Source: Lachnospiraceae bacterium
GTDB lineage: Bacteria > Bacillota > Clostridia > Lachnospirales > Lachnospiraceae
Direction: 5' to 3'
Assembly (NCBI GenBank): GCA_014804675.1
Contig: JAAUZH010000037.1
Coordinates: 1-64,000 of the forward strand
DNA length: 64,000 nucleotides
The number at the start of each line of letters is the position of its first letter. Position 1 is the first letter of the stretch. The notes beneath the pieces were generated by a model. The model worked only from the letters and a program-made list of their open reading frames with translations. It did not search any database and was not told where the DNA came from. This document shows, piece after piece, positions 62,223 to 64,000 of the stretch. Made by a program: the position numbers and the translations under genes.

Positions 62223-62270
62223 TTTCTTGTAGCAGTAAGCTGCAAATCAATTTAAAGGGAGGAATCTTTA

Positions 62271-63482
62271 ATGAAGAAAAAATTATTAAGCATGCTTCTC
62301 GCTGTAGCAATGGTAGCAACGATGCTTACCGGATGCGGCAGCGACACAACCACCACCACTGATGATACAACAGCAGATGATGTAGCGGCAGACGATGCAA
62401 CAGCAGATGATGCGACGGCGGATGATGCAGCGGCTGGCGATGAAGGCGGAGCAGCATCTGGTGATGTACAGGTTGGTATAGTACTTCCTACAAAGGATGA
62501 GCCAAGATGGTTACAGGATCAGGCACAGTTCGAAGCAATCTTAGGAGACGCAGGATTTACCAATCAGGTATTATTCAGCCAAGGTTCTTCTGCAACTGAA
62601 AAGACAAACGTAGAGACTCTTATTTCACAGGGAATCGATGTTCTGATCATTTGTGCACAGGACGCTTCAGCAGCGGCAGCTGCAGTGGAAGCAGCAAAGG
62701 ATGCAGGCATTACTGTAATCGCCTATGACCGTCTGATCACAGGAACAGAAGCAGTTGATTATTATGTAACATTTGACAGTTTTTCAGTCGGTGTTGCACA
62801 GGGACAGTATCTAATCGATAACGCACCGGACGGAACCGGAATTCCACTTTACTTATATGCAGGTGCAGCAACAGACAACAACGCGTTTATCTTCTTTGAA
62901 GGCGCATGGAGCGTTCTTCAGCCAAAGATTGCAGATGGCACATTTGTAATTGCGAACTCTTCAGAAGCAGAAGCTTTAAAAGATAGTGCAGAGCTTTCAC
63001 GTGAAGAAATCGGAAAGATCATCGGTCAGGTTACAACAGACTGGGATTTCAATGTGGCAAAATCAAAAGCAGAAGCTCATTTAACAGCAGCAGGCGCTGA
63101 TATGAAGGGTGATGTTCTTGTATTAGGTCCTAACGATGGTACAGCACGTTCTATCGCTGATGTATTTGCAACAGACAAAGATGTTACAAGCTTTAAGATT
63201 ACAGGTCAGGATGCTGAGACGGCTTCTGTACAGTATGTAATTGATGGCAAGCAGTCTATGACCATATTCAAAGATACACGTACTTTGGCAGCAGACTCTG
63301 TAGCAATGGCAGTAGCGGTATTGAACGGTGAGACACCGGCAACAGACACAACTTACAATAATGAAGTAAAAGATGTTCCTGCAAAGCAGACAGACATCGT
63401 TGTTGTAACACAGGATAATGTAAAAGAAGCTTTAATCGATTCCGAATATTATGATGCTTCTGAATTTACAGGATTAGAATAA
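62271..63482 (+). CDS. Multiple-monosaccharide-binding lipoprotein, ChvE-like
   Basis: 403 aa. The lipoprotein signal (LLAVAMVATMLTGC) has Cys at 22 and is followed by an Asp/Thr/Ala low-complexity linker, residues about 25-62, with repeats of TADDATADDA. The binding domain starts VQVGIVLPTKDEPRWLQDQAQFEAILGDAG and shows DVLIICAQDAS, VIAYDRLITGTEAVDYYVTFDSF and VAQGQYLI, as in ChvE/MmsA-associated binding proteins for several aldoses. A stable hairpin follows, then the ABC ATPase gene. GGGAGGAATCTTTA precedes the ATG. Confidence 0.93.
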   Translation: MKKKLLSMLLAVAMVATMLTGCGSDTTTTTDDTTADDVAADDATADDATADDAAAGDEGGAASGDVQVGIVLPTKDEPRWLQDQAQFEAILGDAGFTNQVLFSQGSSATEKTNVETLISQGIDVLIICAQDASAAAAAVEAAKDAGITVIAYDRLITGTEAVDYYVTFDSFSVGVAQGQYLIDNAPDGTGIPLYLYAGAATDNNAFIFFEGAWSVLQPKIADGTFVIANSSEAEALKDSAELSREEIGKIIGQVTTDWDFNVAKSKAEAHLTAAGADMKGDVLVLGPNDGTARSIADVFATDKDVTSFKITGQDAETASVQYVIDGKQSMTIFKDTRTLAADSVAMAVAVLNGETPATDTTYNNEVKDVPAKQTDIVVVTQDNVKEALIDSEYYDASEFTGLE

Positions 63483-63518
63483 GCGAATGTAAAGCGTTGC
63501 AGCAAATAAGGAAAGTGA

Positions 63519-63556
63519 GGTCGGCTTTAGAAGCTTTGGTTGCTAAAGCCGACCTT
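63519..63556 (+). promoter_or_regulatory. Hairpin between binding-protein and ATPase genes
   Basis: AGGTCGGCTTTAG (63519-63531) pairs perfectly with CTAAAGCCGACCT (63544-63556). There is no T-run, so it should protect the 3' end of the binding-protein mRNA or cause partial read-through, giving more binding protein than ATPase. Confidence 0.7.
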
Positions 63557-63579
63557 CTAAATTAAGGAGGCCCGGTAAA

Positions 63580-64000
63580 TGAATGATTATATACTTGAAA
63601 TGCGAGATATCACAAAAGTATTTCCGGGGGTTAAGGCCTTAAGTGATGTTAACTTTAAAGTAAAGCGTGGAGAGATACATTGTCTGGTAGGAGAAAACGG
63701 TGCCGGAAAATCCACACTTATGAAAGTTCTATCCGGCCTTCACCATTACGGTACATATACAGGCGATATTGTATATAACGGTGAGATACAACAATTTAAA
63801 TCAATTGCGGATAGTGAAGCAAAAGGAATTGCTATTATTTATCAGGAGCTGGCGCTGGTTCCCGAATTAAGTATTTATGAGAATATTTATTTTGGACATG
63901 AGATTATGAAGGGGCATACCGTGGACTGGAATGAGACCATTGTAAAGGCAACCCAGATGTTACAAAAGGTTCGTCTTCATGTGGACCCTTCCACAAAGGT
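63580..64000 (+). CDS. Sugar ABC transporter ATP-binding protein, 5' part only
   Basis: The first 140 codons are visible and the frame runs off the window end. [23 protein letters not shown], Walker [17 protein letters not shown] and the Q-loop [13 protein letters not shown] identify the first domain of a twin-ATPase sugar importer subunit (MglA/XylG/GguA-MmsA class). The ATG follows AAGGAGGCCCGGTAA. Together with the preceding ChvE-like gene it is probably the start of a mmsA/gguA-type operon, with a permease gene expected next. Confidence 0.93.

Overview
The window looks like a chromosomal segment of a low-GC, anaerobic Firmicute of the Lachnospiraceae type. The evidence is the gene orders and families: rpsF-ssb-rpsR-gdpP-rplI-dnaB, cdaA-cdaR-glmM, an mbl-like gene followed by flhO/flhP-like genes, yvyF behind comFC, a CwlD-type amidase with other spore-lytic enzyme families, a pyruvate formate-lyase (PFL) operon, and a LytS/YesN-type sugar-sensing cluster. 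The presence of CwlD and flagellar genes suggests descent from a spore-forming, motile ancestor. The genus cannot be fixed from sequence alone. No rRNA, tRNA or CRISPR array was seen.

Layout. 1-200: tail of a small Hol_Tox-like hydrophobic peptide with hairpins. 270-6300: isoleucine T-box leader, ileS and glycogen phosphorylase. 6.4-7.3 kb: two decayed nucleotidyltransferase genes. 7.4-9.3 kb: an acidic lipoprotein and a fibronectin-type secreted protein. 9.35-15.45 kb: sirtuin, DUF951, rpsF-ssb-rpsR, gdpP-rplI-dnaB. 15.5-19.5 kb (minus strand): ferredoxin, PFL-activating enzyme and a PFL split over separate genes. 19.8-20.8 kb: DUF1858 protein and mecA. 20.8-21.6 kb: a hairpin-rich gene-free stretch. 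21.6-27.3 kb: GH18/SH3 hydrolase, cwlD, tsaC, rpiB, dCMP deaminase, SleB-type hydrolase. 27.39-27.64 kb: a 232-bp almost perfect palindrome with an 8-bp target duplication, beside a LexA box. 27.7-35.7 kb: uvrB, a polysaccharide O-acetylation pair, uvrA. 35.9-38.9 kb: mbl-like gene and flagellar rod genes. 39-47.7 kb: recD2, comFC, yvyF, two unknown membrane proteins, cdaA-cdaR-glmM, HPr. 47.7-49.4 kb: leuA. 49.4-56.9 kb: membrane and glycosyltransferase cluster, probably for a cell-surface glycan. 56.9-64 kb: two sugar-binding proteins around a histidine kinase and AraC-type regulator, then a ChvE-like binding protein and the start of its ABC ATPase.

The genes suggest three joined themes. 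The first is fermentative pyruvate metabolism with a PFL whose catalytic-cysteine part and glycyl-radical part are separate proteins, with a third small Cys-rich protein between them. The second is c-di-AMP turnover and cell-wall synthesis (cdaA, cdaR, glmM, gdpP). The third is surface-glycan building and sugar sensing. The points most worth following are the split PFL with its middle protein, the long palindromic elements with a shared loop but unrelated arms, the uvrB-O-acetylation-uvrA arrangement behind an SOS box, the multi-component sugar-sensing cluster, and the promoter-led series of hairpins near 21.0-21.2 kb.
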